Assembly (NCBI RefSeq): GCF_900112035.1
Contig: NZ_FOKC01000012.1
Location: forward strand, 1 to 64,000
Source: Nocardioides alpinus
GTDB lineage: Bacteria; Actinomycetota; Actinomycetes; Propionibacteriales; Nocardioidaceae
Reading direction: 5' to 3'
DNA: 64,000 bases
This document shows, piece after piece, positions 42,006 through 49,886 of this stretch. Below the pieces are notes generated by a model. It was not told the DNA's origin and did no database searches. It saw only the letters and a program-made list of their open reading frames with translations. The position numbers and the translations under genes were made by a program. Position 1 is the first letter of the stretch. The number at the start of each line of letters is the position of its first letter.

Positions 42006-42067
42006 GACCTCCTTCTCCGCCTCACAGGACGGATCGTTAAAGGATGTTCGAAGCGTCGCCGACCCTA
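42006..42067 (-). promoter_or_regulatory. carA promoter and PyrR-responsive translational leader
   Basis: TAGGGT (42062-42067) would start transcription near 42055. The leader then holds a 42-nt block (42006-42047) matching the pyrR leader at 40 of 42 positions. Its PyrR-type loop GTCCTGTGAGGC (42030 to 42019) closes a bulged CCGTCC/GGCGG stem. TCCTT just upstream can pair with AAGGA of the Shine-Dalgarno (AAGGAGG), so PyrR-UMP binding would hide the carA ribosome site. The mechanism is inferred from PyrR leaders known in mycobacteria and Bacillus. Confidence 0.8.
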
Positions 42068-42129
42068 CCAGCGCGCCCGCCCCTTCCGGGCATCGCGTCC
42101 ACGGCTCGGCCGGTCGCCGGGTCGGCGTC

Positions 42130-43749
42130 TCACCAGGGGGTGAGCGTGATCTCGGGACCGGGCCAGCGGCGGCGCAGCCAGCGGTCGTGCGAGGCCAGGA
42201 CGACCCCGCCCGGGGACGCTGCGAGCGCCTCCTCGAGCTCGCCGGCGAGGGCCAGTGAGACGTGGTTGGTCGGCTCGTCGAGCAGCAGCAGGTCGGGCGT
42301 CGCGGCGATCGCGACCGCGAGACCGAGCCGGCGCCGCTGGCCGACCGACAGGCTGCCGACCGGCGTCCGGTGGTCGCGCGGGTGCAGGAGCCCCAGGTCG
42401 CGCAGGGAGGGCGGGTCGACGAGCGCCCTGACCGCGAGGTCGTACGTCGACAGCGCGGAGCGTGCCGGGTCGGCGACCGCCGGGTCCTGGGTGACCTCGC
42501 GCACCGTTCGCGCGGTGACGTCGACGGTGCCGGCCGTGGTGCGGAGCCGACCCGAGAGCACCCCGAGGAGCGTCGACTTGCCGGACCCGTTCGGGCCAGT
42601 GAGGAGCAGCTGCTCCCCCGCCGCCAGGTCGAGGCGCGAGACCCGCATCCGGCCGGCGACCTCCACATCCATGGCCTGCACCAGCCGGCCCGATGCCGGC
42701 GCCGTCAGCTCGCCACGGAAGGCGAGCGAGACCGGAGGCTTGCGCACCTGCTGCCGTTCCGCGATGTCCAGCCGACGCTGGGCGTCCTTCTTGCGGCGGG
42801 CGAGCGTCTGCTCCACGCGCCCGCCCTTGAAGGAGTAGATGAACTTGTCCCCGTCCGTCGGTCCGCGGTCGTGCGCGATCGCGCCGGTGCCGATCCTGGT
42901 CGCGGCCCGCAGCCGGCCGAGCTCCTCCTGCTGCGCGGCGTACGCCTCCTCCCAGCGGCGGCGCGCGTCCGCTCGGGCTGCCTCGTAGGCGCTCCAGCCG
43001 CCGCCGAAGCGACGACCACCCCCGCCGTCGGTGCCGAGCTCCCCTGCATCGAGGTCGACGAGGTCGGTGCAGGTGTCGTCGAGAAGGACCCGGTCGTGGC
43101 TGGCGAGCACGACCACGCCGGGGAGGTCGCTCAGGAAGGCCGTGAGCACGTCGATCGCGTCGTCGTCGAGGTGGTTGGTGGGTTCGTCGAGCAGCAGGCA
43201 CGACGGTCGGGTCGTCATGATCGTGGCGAGCGCGAGCCGGGTCCGCTGGCCGCCCGACAGGGTGCCGACCGGTCGTTCCACGTCGAGCGCCTCCAGCCCG
43301 AGCCGCTGGGCCGCGACCGCCGCACGTCGGTCGGCATCCCACGCGTCGTGGGCGAGCGCCTGCTCCAGTGCGTGTCCGTAGGCCGCATCGCCGTCCTCGG
43401 TGCCGACCGACGCGGCGAGCCGTTCCACGTCGGCCACGGCAGTGCGCAGCGGGGCGAGGGTCAGGGCGAGCACCTCGGCGATGGTCGCGCGATCCCGGAA
43501 GGGCGGCTCCTGCCCGAGGAGGACGAGGTCCGCCGGCGCCCGGACGGTCCCGGAGAGCCGTGCGGTCGCGGGCAACCGGCCGGCCACGGCACGGAGCAGG
43601 GTGGACTTGCCGACACCGTTCTCCCCCACCAGACCGATGCGGCGCCCGGGCTGGGCGAGCAGGTCGACCCCAGCGAGGACCGTCCGGTCGGGATAGGTCA
43701 CCGACAGTCCGGACACGACGAGGGGAGCATGGATGGTGGGCGCAGGCAT
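42130..43749 (-). CDS. ABC-F family ATP-binding cassette protein
   Basis: This is a 539-residue soluble protein with two ABC domains and no membrane segments, the ABC-F type that acts on ribosomes. First domain: GENGVGKST (about 42-50), [12 protein letters not shown] (about 163-174), [13 protein letters not shown]. Second domain: GPNGSGKST (about 384-392), [13 protein letters not shown] (about 466-478), [12 protein letters not shown] charged inter-domain linker ([16 protein letters not shown]...) is present. Some ABC-F proteins protect ribosomes from antibiotics and others are translation factors; which applies here is not evident. A possible leader peptide in its 5' region (see 43750-43861) favours the antibiotic-responsive type. 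Confidence 0.88.
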   Translation of the reverse strand: MPAPTIHAPLVVSGLSVTYPDRTVLAGVDLLAQPGRRIGLVGENGVGKSTLLRAVAGRLPATARLSGTVRAPADLVLLGQEPPFRDRATIAEVLALTLAPLRTAVADVERLAASVGTEDGDAAYGHALEQALAHDAWDADRRAAVAAQRLGLEALDVERPVGTLSGGQRTRLALATIMTTRPSCLLLDEPTNHLDDDAIDVLTAFLSDLPGVVVLASHDRVLLDDTCTDLVDLDAGELGTDGGGGRRFGGGWSAYEAARADARRRWEEAYAAQQEELGRLRAATRIGTGAIAHDRGPTDGDKFIYSFKGGRVEQTLARRKKDAQRRLDIAERQQVRKPPVSLAFRGELTAPASGRLVQAMDVEVAGRMRVSRLDLAAGEQLLLTGPNGSGKSTLLGVLSGRLRTTAGTVDVTARTVREVTQDPAVADPARSALSTYDLAVRALVDPPSLRDLGLLHPRDHRTPVGSLSVGQRRRLGLAVAIAATPDLLLLDEPTNHVSLALAGELEEALAASPGGVVLASHDRWLRRRWPGPEITLTPW

Positions 43750-43861
43750 GCGGCGGTCCTTCGCGATCAGGAGGGGATTCGCCGGGCAGGAGGGCGCGCT
43801 GGGGCGCCGCCGCGGACGCGAGTCGGGTTCAGTCCTGGATCCACATGAGGACCAAAGCCTA
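43750..43861 (-). promoter_or_regulatory. ABC-F leader: -10, short upstream ORF and hairpin
   Basis: On the minus strand TAGGCT (43856-43861) is followed after 9 nt by an ATG at 43846 that opens a 5-codon ORF (MWIQD, stop at 43829-43831). A GC-rich region with a small stem (GGCGC and GCGCC) follows, then the ABC-F ATG at 43749, which has AAGGA about 8 nt upstream. Leaders of this kind attenuate ribosome-protection genes in other bacteria. The peptide is read from sequence only; its expression is inference. Confidence 0.45.
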
Positions 43862-43906
43862 GGACGAGCGGGCCGGATGGCCCACCGGTTTTCGGCGCCG
43901 TGCTGT

Positions 43907-43912
43907 CACGCT
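43907..43912 (+). promoter_or_regulatory. Possible leaderless promoter of the CoA-transferase gene
   Basis: CACGCT lies 7 nt before the ATG at 43920. The match to TAnnnT is imperfect. No Shine-Dalgarno precedes the start. Confidence 0.3.
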
Positions 43913-43919
43913 GTCCCGC

Positions 43920-45158
43920 ATGCGCGTCGTCGAGCTCGACCTGGCCGTCCGCGCGGTGCGCGAGCACTGCGGGTCCCTCGACCGGACGCCCCGTGTGGTG
44001 ACCAGCGGCAACTTCGCCTCGCCGGTGGTCCTGCTCGGCCCCCTCCTGGCTGAGCTGCCTGCGGCGCGCCTCCATGCGCTCAACGCGCAGCGCGAGCTGC
44101 CGATCCACGACGGCGTGGTCCCCGAGACGACCTTCGTCGGCCCTGGGTTCCGCCGGCACCCGCGCCTGTCGTACGTCCCCTGCCGGTTGTCGATGGTGCC
44201 GAGGCTCTTCCACGGGCCCCTGGCCCCCGACGTCGTGGTCGTCCACACCACCACCCCGCGGGACGGCATGGTGTCGCTCGGCCTCGAGGTCAACGTGCTC
44301 CCCGCCGCGATCGAGGCGGCCCGGGCGCGGGGCGCGCTGGTGATCGCCCAGCTCAACCCCCGGATGCCGTGGACCTTCGGCGACGCGGAGGTCTCGGTCG
44401 ACGACATCGACCTCGGCGTCGAGGTCGATGCACCGCTGGCCACGCACACGGCCCGGCCCCCGAGCGACGACGCCCGGCTGATCGGGTCGCGGGTCGCGGC
44501 CGAGATCGGTGACGGCGCCACCCTGCAGGCCGGCATCGGCGAGGTCCCGGACGCCACGATCGCCGGGGTCCTCGCGCGCCGCGGCCTGCGGATCTGGACC
44601 GAGATGTTCAGCGACGGCGTCCTCGCCCTGGAGGAGGCCGGTGCCCTCGACCGCGGCACCCCGGCGCGTACGTCGTTCGTGTTCGGCAGCCAGGAGCTCT
44701 ACGACTGGGTCGACGACAACCCGCGGGTGCGGATGCTGCGCACCGAGACGACCAACTCCCCCGCCGAGATCGCGCGGCAGCCGGCCATGACCTCGATCAA
44801 CACCGCGCTCCAGGTCGACCTGTTCGACCAGGCCAACGCCTCACGCATCGACGCCCGGATCTACAGCGGCTTCGGCGGGCAGACCGACTTCACCGTCGGG
44901 GCCAGCCACTCCCCCGGCGGTCGGGCCTTCATGGCGCTGCGCAGCTGGCACCCGCGTGCCGACGTCTCCACGATCGTGCCGCTGGTCGACGAGCCGGTGA
45001 CGTCCTTCCAGCACGGCGCCGTCGTCACCGAGCAGGGCATCGCGTGGATGTGGGGTCGTGACGAGCGGGAGCAGGCGCGCAACCTGATCGAGCAGGCCGC
45101 CCACCCCAGCGTGCGCGACGACCTCTGGGAGGAGGCGCGGGCCCTCGGGCTGGCGTGA
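43920..45158 (+). CDS. Acetyl-CoA hydrolase/transferase family protein
   Basis: This 412-residue protein belongs to the Cat1/4-hydroxybutyrate CoA-transferase family, which moves CoA between acyl groups through a glutamyl-CoA intermediate. The probable catalytic glutamate is in RIWTEMFSDGVLALEEAG (about 222-239). GATLQAGIGEVPDAT (about 198-212) and IYSGFGGQTDFTVGAS (about 316-331) are typical CoA-binding stretches. HTTTPRDGMVSLGLEVN (about 108-124) marks the N-terminal half. The substrate is unknown; acetate, succinate or butyrate are all possible. The start is probably leaderless. It ends 4 nt from the convergent VOC-DUF1579 gene. Confidence 0.85.
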   Translation: MRVVELDLAVRAVREHCGSLDRTPRVVTSGNFASPVVLLGPLLAELPAARLHALNAQRELPIHDGVVPETTFVGPGFRRHPRLSYVPCRLSMVPRLFHGPLAPDVVVVHTTTPRDGMVSLGLEVNVLPAAIEAARARGALVIAQLNPRMPWTFGDAEVSVDDIDLGVEVDAPLATHTARPPSDDARLIGSRVAAEIGDGATLQAGIGEVPDATIAGVLARRGLRIWTEMFSDGVLALEEAGALDRGTPARTSFVFGSQELYDWVDDNPRVRMLRTETTNSPAEIARQPAMTSINTALQVDLFDQANASRIDARIYSGFGGQTDFTVGASHSPGGRAFMALRSWHPRADVSTIVPLVDEPVTSFQHGAVVTEQGIAWMWGRDEREQARNLIEQAAHPSVRDDLWEEARALGLA

Positions 45159-45162
45159 TCCT

Positions 45163-46011
45163 TCAGGTCCAGCGCGCCTGCATCACGTCGTACGGCCCCG
45201 CCGGTCCGTCCTGCCCCTCGGGCACGACGTTGCGCATGACCATCTCGAGCGACGCGGAGCCGACCGTGACGTCGACCTCCCAACGCCACCCGGGCGCGTA
45301 GTCGTACCCGACGGACCACGACCCTCCCGCTCCCGTGCCGCCCAGGAGCACGACGTCGGGCTGGTGCCAGCTGTCGACCCAGGAGCCGGTGACGGCTCCG
45401 TCGTCCGCAGGGACGCCCAGCACGAGCGTCCCCGTCTGCTCGCCGTCGTCGGGGTGGGCCCAGGTGTAGGTGATCAGGGTCGCGCGGCCCGCAGCCACCT
45501 CGTCGATCACGACGGTGGAGCGCGCCGGAGCGAGCTCCTCGGTGGGCATCAGGCGGAAGGCACACGTCCCGGTCAGCGTCCGGGGCACGTCCCCCGGGGA
45601 GGACGGCGCCACGAACACGCAGAAGACGTGGCCGGCCGGGCTGGCATAGGCACGCAGTGGCTCGTCGGGGTCGTCGGCGCGGTCGAGGCGGAGCTCCCCG
45701 CCGAGCGCGAGCACCCGGTCGTGGACCGCGTCGAGGTCGTGTCGATTCGGCACCGTGGTGTCGAGGTGGCTCACCGACGGATGGCCGGGCTCCGGCCAGC
45801 GGCTGGCCGGCAGCGACTCCACCTCCTGGATCGCCAGCGCGCGCCGCCCGTCGTGATGGGTGAGCACGAGCCAGTCGACGTCGTCCTTGCCGTCGGTCGC
45901 CTCGTCGCCGGGGCGGTAGGCCAGACCGAGAAGCTCGCGCCAGAACTCCGCCTCGCGCCGGGCGTCGCGGGCGTCGAGGACCGTGTGCAGCAGGTGCGGG
46001 ACGTCGCTCAT
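45163..46011 (-). CDS. VOC-fold protein fused to a DUF1579-like domain
   Basis: This is a 282-residue protein with an N-terminal glyoxalase/bleomycin-resistance (VOC) domain ([20 protein letters not shown], about 6-25, to SPAGHVFCVFVAP, about 128-140) and a C-terminal DUF1579-like domain (about 150-282) with TCAFRLMPTEELAPA and SWHQPDVVLLGGTG. VOC proteins isomerise, oxygenate or bind small molecules; the catalytic metal set is not obvious here. The ATG at 46011 is chosen because TAGGGT lies 7 nt upstream and the longer frame is unrelated. The fusion partner may give a second binding site. It is divergent from another VOC gene 35 nt away. Confidence 0.75.
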   Translation of the reverse strand: MSDVPHLLHTVLDARDARREAEFWRELLGLAYRPGDEATDGKDDVDWLVLTHHDGRRALAIQEVESLPASRWPEPGHPSVSHLDTTVPNRHDLDAVHDRVLALGGELRLDRADDPDEPLRAYASPAGHVFCVFVAPSSPGDVPRTLTGTCAFRLMPTEELAPARSTVVIDEVAAGRATLITYTWAHPDDGEQTGTLVLGVPADDGAVTGSWVDSWHQPDVVLLGGTGAGGSWSVGYDYAPGWRWEVDVTVGSASLEMVMRNVVPEGQDGPAGPYDVMQARWT

Positions 46012-46018
46012 CTTCTCG

Positions 46019-46038
46019 ACCCTACGAGATGTCAGGAT
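46019..46038. promoter_or_regulatory. Overlapping divergent leaderless promoters of two VOC genes
   Basis: Minus TAGGGT (46019-46024) lies 7 nt before the ATG at 46011; plus CAGGAT (46033-46038) lies 7 nt before the ATG at 46046. The start codons are 35 nt apart, so each promoter's -35 region would fall in the other gene's first codons. Confidence 0.5.
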
Positions 46039-46045
46039 CGGCGTC

Positions 46046-46777
46046 ATGCGCCCTCTGCCGTGGATCCAGGTCTTCCTCGACACCCCGGCTGCGGCCTTCG
46101 ACGACGCGGTGGCCTTCTGGTCGGCGGTCACCGGCTGGACGCCGTCGGAGCGACGGGGTGAGGACGGTCAGTTCCTCACGCTGGTGCCGCCGGCCGGATC
46201 GGCGTACGTCAAGGTGCAGGCCGTCGACCGGCCCTCGGGCATCCATCTCGACCTCGACACCGCTGACCGGCCCGCCAGCATCGAGCAGGCCCGCACGCTG
46301 GGAGCGACCACCGCGTGGAGCTATCACGACGTGGAGGTGATGCGGTCGCCCGGTGGCTTCCTCTTCTGCCAGACCCTGCGGGACGGTGCGCCCGCCCTGG
46401 TGCGCGACGGGTCGACCATCCTCGACCAGGTCTGCCTCGACATCCCGTCGAGCTCGTGGGACGTCGAGGTCGCCTTCTGGCGCGACCTCACCGGCCGGGA
46501 GCTGCAGGAGGCCACGGCGCCCGGCTTCGCGAGGCTCGTGGCTCCGGACCAGCCTCGCCTCCTGCTCCAGCGCCTGGGTGAAGGCGACGGGCCGGTGCGC
46601 GCCCACCCCGACCTCGCCACGTCCGACCGCGCGGGCGACACCGACCGTCACGTGGAGCTCGGCGCGAGCGTCGTGGGAGTGCACGCCTACTGGACGGTCC
46701 TGTCCGCGCCGGGCGGCCAGGTCTACTGCCTCACGGACCGCGACCCGCTGACGGGCGTGGTGTCGCCCCGGGGGTGA
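46046..46777 (+). CDS. Tandem VOC-domain protein
   Basis: This is a 243-residue soluble protein with two VOC-like halves, the first from about residue 5 (WIQVFLDTPAAAFDDAVAFW) and the second from about 127 (ILDQVCLDIPSSSWDVEVAF). Each half shows the FW...TGW or FWRDLTGREL helix and a closing MRSPGGFLFCQT or SAPGGQVYCLT strand. The likely function is glyoxalase-like binding or resistance, without a clear substrate. The ATG at 46046 fits a leaderless start. The reading frame is open further left but there it overlaps the divergent gene. It points at the 46829-46965 hairpin repeat and pyrC. Confidence 0.75.
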   Translation: MRPLPWIQVFLDTPAAAFDDAVAFWSAVTGWTPSERRGEDGQFLTLVPPAGSAYVKVQAVDRPSGIHLDLDTADRPASIEQARTLGATTAWSYHDVEVMRSPGGFLFCQTLRDGAPALVRDGSTILDQVCLDIPSSSWDVEVAFWRDLTGRELQEATAPGFARLVAPDQPRLLLQRLGEGDGPVRAHPDLATSDRAGDTDRHVELGASVVGVHAYWTVLSAPGGQVYCLTDRDPLTGVVSPRG

Positions 46778-46828
46778 CCCGCGGCGGGCGCGCCCGCTCC
46801 GCGCCTGCGTGCGGTCGCCCGGGCCCGA

Positions 46829-46965
46829 GGGTGGCGGCACACGACATCGAAACCGACCCGCCACGTGTCGTCCGCCGCCACTTTCGCGGGCCAGGCCTCC
46901 AGGGTGGCGGCACACGACATCGCAACCGACCCGCCACATGTCGTCCGCCGCCACCTTCGCGGGCC
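46829..46965. repeat. Two tandem 73-bp hairpin repeats between convergent genes
   Basis: Copies at 46829-46892 and 46902-46965 are nearly identical (a few single-base differences), offset by 73 nt. Each starts GGGTGGCGGCACACGACATC and ends with its near-complement ATGTCGTCCGCCGCCAC, so each can form a long hairpin. They lie between the convergent VOC gene (ends 46777) and pyrC (ends 46991) and may act as a bidirectional terminator. The rest of the 213-nt gap holds nothing else I can identify. Confidence 0.75.
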
Positions 46966-46990
46966 GGGGCGGTCGTCGGGTGCCGCTGCG

Positions 46991-48259
46991 TCAGGCCAGC
47001 GCGCCGTCGCGGACCGTCACGCGGCCGGCGTACACGGTGTGCACGACACGCGAGGTGAGGTGCCGCCCGTGCCACGGGTTGTTGCGTGACAGCGAGGCCG
47101 AGGCGTCGCGGTCGACGGTGATCGCGGCGTCCGGGTCGACCAGTACGACGTGGGCGGGCGAGCCCGGGGCCAGCGGCCGGCCCTGGTCGGCGAGCCCGGC
47201 GATCCTGGCGGGCGTGAGCGACATGACCCGCGCGACGTCGGTCCACGACAGGTCCGGCATCGCCATCCGGACGACACCCAGTGCCGTCTCCAGCCCGAGC
47301 ATCCCGAAGGCCGCGTCGACGAAGGCGTGCTCCTTGTCGTGGCGCGCATGGGGCGCGTGGTCGGTGGCGACCGCGTCGATGGTGCCGTCGGCGAGCGCCC
47401 CGCGGAGCGCGTCGACGTCCTCCTGCGGCCGCAGTGGAGGGTTGACCTTGTAGGTCGGGTCGTAGCCGGTGAGCAGGTCGGTGGTCAGCAGCAGGTGGTG
47501 GGGCGTCACCTCGGCGGTGACGTCGATGCCCTGGGCCTTGGCCCACCGCAGCACCTCGACCGAGCCGGCGGTCGACACGTGGGCGACGTGGACCCGCGAG
47601 CCGGTGTGGCGGGCGAGCATGACGTCACGCGCCACGATCACCTCCTCGGCGATGCCGGGCCAGCCGGGGAGGCCGAGCCGCCCGGACAGCTCGCCCTCGT
47701 GGCAGCACGCGGCGGAACCGGCGAGCGACGGGTCCTGCGAGTGCTGGGACACCACGCCGCCGAACGCCTTGACGTACTCCAGGGCCCGGCGCATCACGCG
47801 CGCGTCGTGGACGCACCTGCCGTCATCGGAGAAGACTGTGACGCCGGCACGCGAGCGGTGCATGAGGCCGAGCTCGGCGAGCTCCTCGCCGCCCAGTCCT
47901 CGGGTCACCGCGCCCACCGGCTGCACGTGCACCAGGCCGGCCTCGCGACCGAGCTCCCACACGCGGGTGGCCGCCTCGGCGGTGTCGGTGACGGGCGAGG
48001 TGTTGGCCATGGCGAGGATCGCGGTGTAGCCGCCCAGCGCTGCTGCCTGCGAGCCGGTGAGGATCGTCTCGGCGTCCTCGCGTCCGGGCTCGCGCAGGTG
48101 GGTGTGCAGGTCGACGAGCCCGGGCAGGGCGACCAGGCCGTCGGCGTCGATCGTCTCGGCGCCCGACGGGGCGGCCTCCACGAGGAGGCCGCTGTCGTCG
48201 ACGTAGAGGTCGCCTGCCTGCTCGCCGAGCAGCGAGGCTCCCTTGATCACCAGCGACAT
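46991..48259 (-). CDS. pyrC: Dihydroorotase
   Basis: PyrC cyclises carbamoyl aspartate to dihydroorotate. The 422-residue enzyme is a type I amidohydrolase: metal ligands in VDLHTHLREPGREDAETI (about 49-66), then histidines in VSQHSQDPSL and HVAHVSTAGSVE, and the catalytic aspartate in AVATDHAPHARHDKE (about 301-315). The ATG overlaps the pyrB stop by one base (TGATG). In most relatives a short gene and carA follow; here the unit ends at a convergent hairpin repeat instead, so the operon was split after pyrC. Confidence 0.96.
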   Translation of the reverse strand: MSLVIKGASLLGEQAGDLYVDDSGLLVEAAPSGAETIDADGLVALPGLVDLHTHLREPGREDAETILTGSQAAALGGYTAILAMANTSPVTDTAEAATRVWELGREAGLVHVQPVGAVTRGLGGEELAELGLMHRSRAGVTVFSDDGRCVHDARVMRRALEYVKAFGGVVSQHSQDPSLAGSAACCHEGELSGRLGLPGWPGIAEEVIVARDVMLARHTGSRVHVAHVSTAGSVEVLRWAKAQGIDVTAEVTPHHLLLTTDLLTGYDPTYKVNPPLRPQEDVDALRGALADGTIDAVATDHAPHARHDKEHAFVDAAFGMLGLETALGVVRMAMPDLSWTDVARVMSLTPARIAGLADQGRPLAPGSPAHVVLVDPDAAITVDRDASASLSRNNPWHGRHLTSRVVHTVYAGRVTVRDGALA

Positions 48260-49215
48260 CAGGCCATCCCTCCATCGGTCTCTCCGGCAAGCAGGTGGTA
48301 GAGCACGGCCATCCGGATCGCGAGCCCGCTGGAGACCTGCTCCAGCACGGCCGACTGCGCGGCGTCGGCGGCGTCGGCGGCGATCTCGAGCCCGCGGTTC
48401 ATCGGCCCGGGGTGGCAGATCGGTACGTCGGGCCTCAGGAGCGCGAGCCGGTTGCGGGTCAGCCCGTAGCCGACGGTGTACTCCCGTGCGCTCGGGAAGA
48501 ACGCGCCGGACATCCGCTCCCGCTGCACGCGCAGCATCATGACGGCGTCAGGCTCGCCGTGGACGCCGTCACCGCGCAGCACGTCGTCCAGGTCGTACGA
48601 CGTCTCGAAGCCCGCCGCTGCCGACCATGTGGTGATCCCGCTCGGCATCAGGGTGGGCGGAGCCACGACGGTGACGCGGGCGCCGAGTCGGGTCAGGCAC
48701 TGGATGTTGGACCGGAAGACGCGGCTGTGGGTCAGGTCGCCGATGATCGCGACATGTCGGCCCTCGAGCGAGCCGAGCCGGCGCTGCAGCGTGTACGCGT
48801 CGAGGAGCGCCTGGGTCGGGTGCTCGTGCATGCCGTCACCCGCGTTGATGACCGCTGCGTCCACCCACTCGCTGACCTGGAGGGCCGCGCCGCTGGCGGG
48901 GTGGCGGATGACGAGGCCGTCGACGCCCATCGCGCAGACCGTGAGCACGGTGTCGCGCAGGCTCTCACCCTTGGACGTGCTCGACCCCTTGGCGCTGACG
49001 TTGATCACGTCGGCGGAGAGCCACTTGCCGGCGATCTCGAACGACGAGCGCGTGCGGGTGGAGTCCTCGAAGAACATGTTGACGACCGTGCGTCCGCGCA
49101 GCGCGGGCAGCTTCTTGACCTCACGGCCCTGCACGTCGTGCATGTCGGCGGCCGTGGCGAACAGCGCGTGGATCTCGTCGGTGGAGAGGTCGTCGATCGA
49201 GAGCAGGTGCTTCAC
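48259..49215 (-). CDS. pyrB: Aspartate carbamoyltransferase catalytic subunit
   Basis: PyrB condenses carbamoyl phosphate and aspartate. The 318-residue enzyme has the carbamoyl-phosphate motif [13 protein letters not shown] (about 48-60), [13 protein letters not shown] (about 105-117), [16 protein letters not shown] (about 127-142) and the aspartate-binding [11 protein letters not shown] (about 270-280). The GTG overlaps the pyrR stop (GTGA). No regulatory subunit gene (pyrI) is present, as usual in actinobacteria. It is translated between pyrR and pyrC in a tight unit. Confidence 0.97.
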   Translation of the reverse strand: MKHLLSIDDLSTDEIHALFATAADMHDVQGREVKKLPALRGRTVVNMFFEDSTRTRSSFEIAGKWLSADVINVSAKGSSTSKGESLRDTVLTVCAMGVDGLVIRHPASGAALQVSEWVDAAVINAGDGMHEHPTQALLDAYTLQRRLGSLEGRHVAIIGDLTHSRVFRSNIQCLTRLGARVTVVAPPTLMPSGITTWSAAAGFETSYDLDDVLRGDGVHGEPDAVMMLRVQRERMSGAFFPSAREYTVGYGLTRNRLALLRPDVPICHPGPMNRGLEIAADAADAAQSAVLEQVSSGLAIRMAVLYHLLAGETDGGMA

Positions 49216-49781
49216 GAGATGCTCACCTCGTCGGTGCCGTCGACCTCGACGAGGCGGACGCTGACGCGTTCGGCCAGGGCACTGGGCAGGTTCTTGCCGA
49301 CGTGGTCGGCACGGATCGGCAGCTCGCGGTGACCGCGGTCGACCAGCACTGCGAGGCGTACGGCGGAGGGGCGACCGAGGTCGGCCAGCGCGTCGAGGGC
49401 CGCGCGGATGGTGCGGCCGGAGAAGAGCACGTCGTCCACCAGCACGACGACCTTCCGGTCGATGCCACCGGGCGGCAGCACGGTCTTGTGCGAGCGCCGG
49501 GTGGGCTGCGAGCGCAGGTCATCGCGGTAGAGCGTCACGTCCAGCTCGCCGACGGCCACCGGGGCACCCTCGACCGCGGCGATCTTCTCCGCGATCCGGC
49601 GCGCGAGCGGCACGCCACGGGTGTGCAGCCCGAGGAGGACGAGGTCGTGCGCGCCCTTGTTGCGCTCGAGCAGCTCGTGCGAGATGCGGGTCAGCGCCCG
49701 GGAGATGTCACGGGCGTCCAGGACGGTGTGATCCGCACGGTCGCTCACGGGACCAGGGGTGGTGTCGTCGGGGGCAGGCAT
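49212..49781 (-). CDS. pyrR: Bifunctional pyr operon transcriptional regulator / uracil phosphoribosyltransferase
   Basis: PyrR binds pyr leader RNA when UMP is high and also has weak uracil phosphoribosyltransferase activity. The 189-residue protein has [20 protein letters not shown] (about 26-45), [18 protein letters not shown] (about 50-67), and the PRPP-binding [19 protein letters not shown] (about 110-128). [18 protein letters not shown] (about 147-164) is characteristic. The ATG at 49781 lies 12 nt after GGAGG, a long spacing; the GTG at 49748 is an alternative. It is the first gene of the pyrR-pyrB-pyrC unit and shares its RNA target with carA. Confidence 0.95.
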   Translation of the reverse strand: MPAPDDTTPGPVSDRADHTVLDARDISRALTRISHELLERNKGAHDLVLLGLHTRGVPLARRIAEKIAAVEGAPVAVGELDVTLYRDDLRSQPTRRSHKTVLPPGGIDRKVVVLVDDVLFSGRTIRAALDALADLGRPSAVRLAVLVDRGHRELPIRADHVGKNLPSALAERVSVRLVEVDGTDEVSIS

Positions 49782-49791
49782 CTGCGCGCCG

Positions 49792-49851
49792 GACCTCCTT
49801 CTCCGCCTCACGGGACGGCTCGTTAAAGGATGTCGATCGGTGTGGACCCTA
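49792..49851 (-). promoter_or_regulatory. pyrR promoter and PyrR-responsive leader
   Basis: TAGGGT (49846-49851) would start transcription near 49839; TGACCC 18 nt further upstream could be a -35. The leader block (49792-49833) includes the PyrR loop GTCCCGTGAGGC (49816 to 49805), matching the UCCnGnGAGG core of known PyrR sites. The stem covers part of the Shine-Dalgarno (AAGGAGG pairs with an upstream TCCTT). The start codon lies 12 nt past the Shine-Dalgarno. This predicts autoregulated translation. Confidence 0.8.
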
Positions 49852-49886
49852 CCGGACGCCGACCGGGACGGGTCAGCGCTCGAGCC

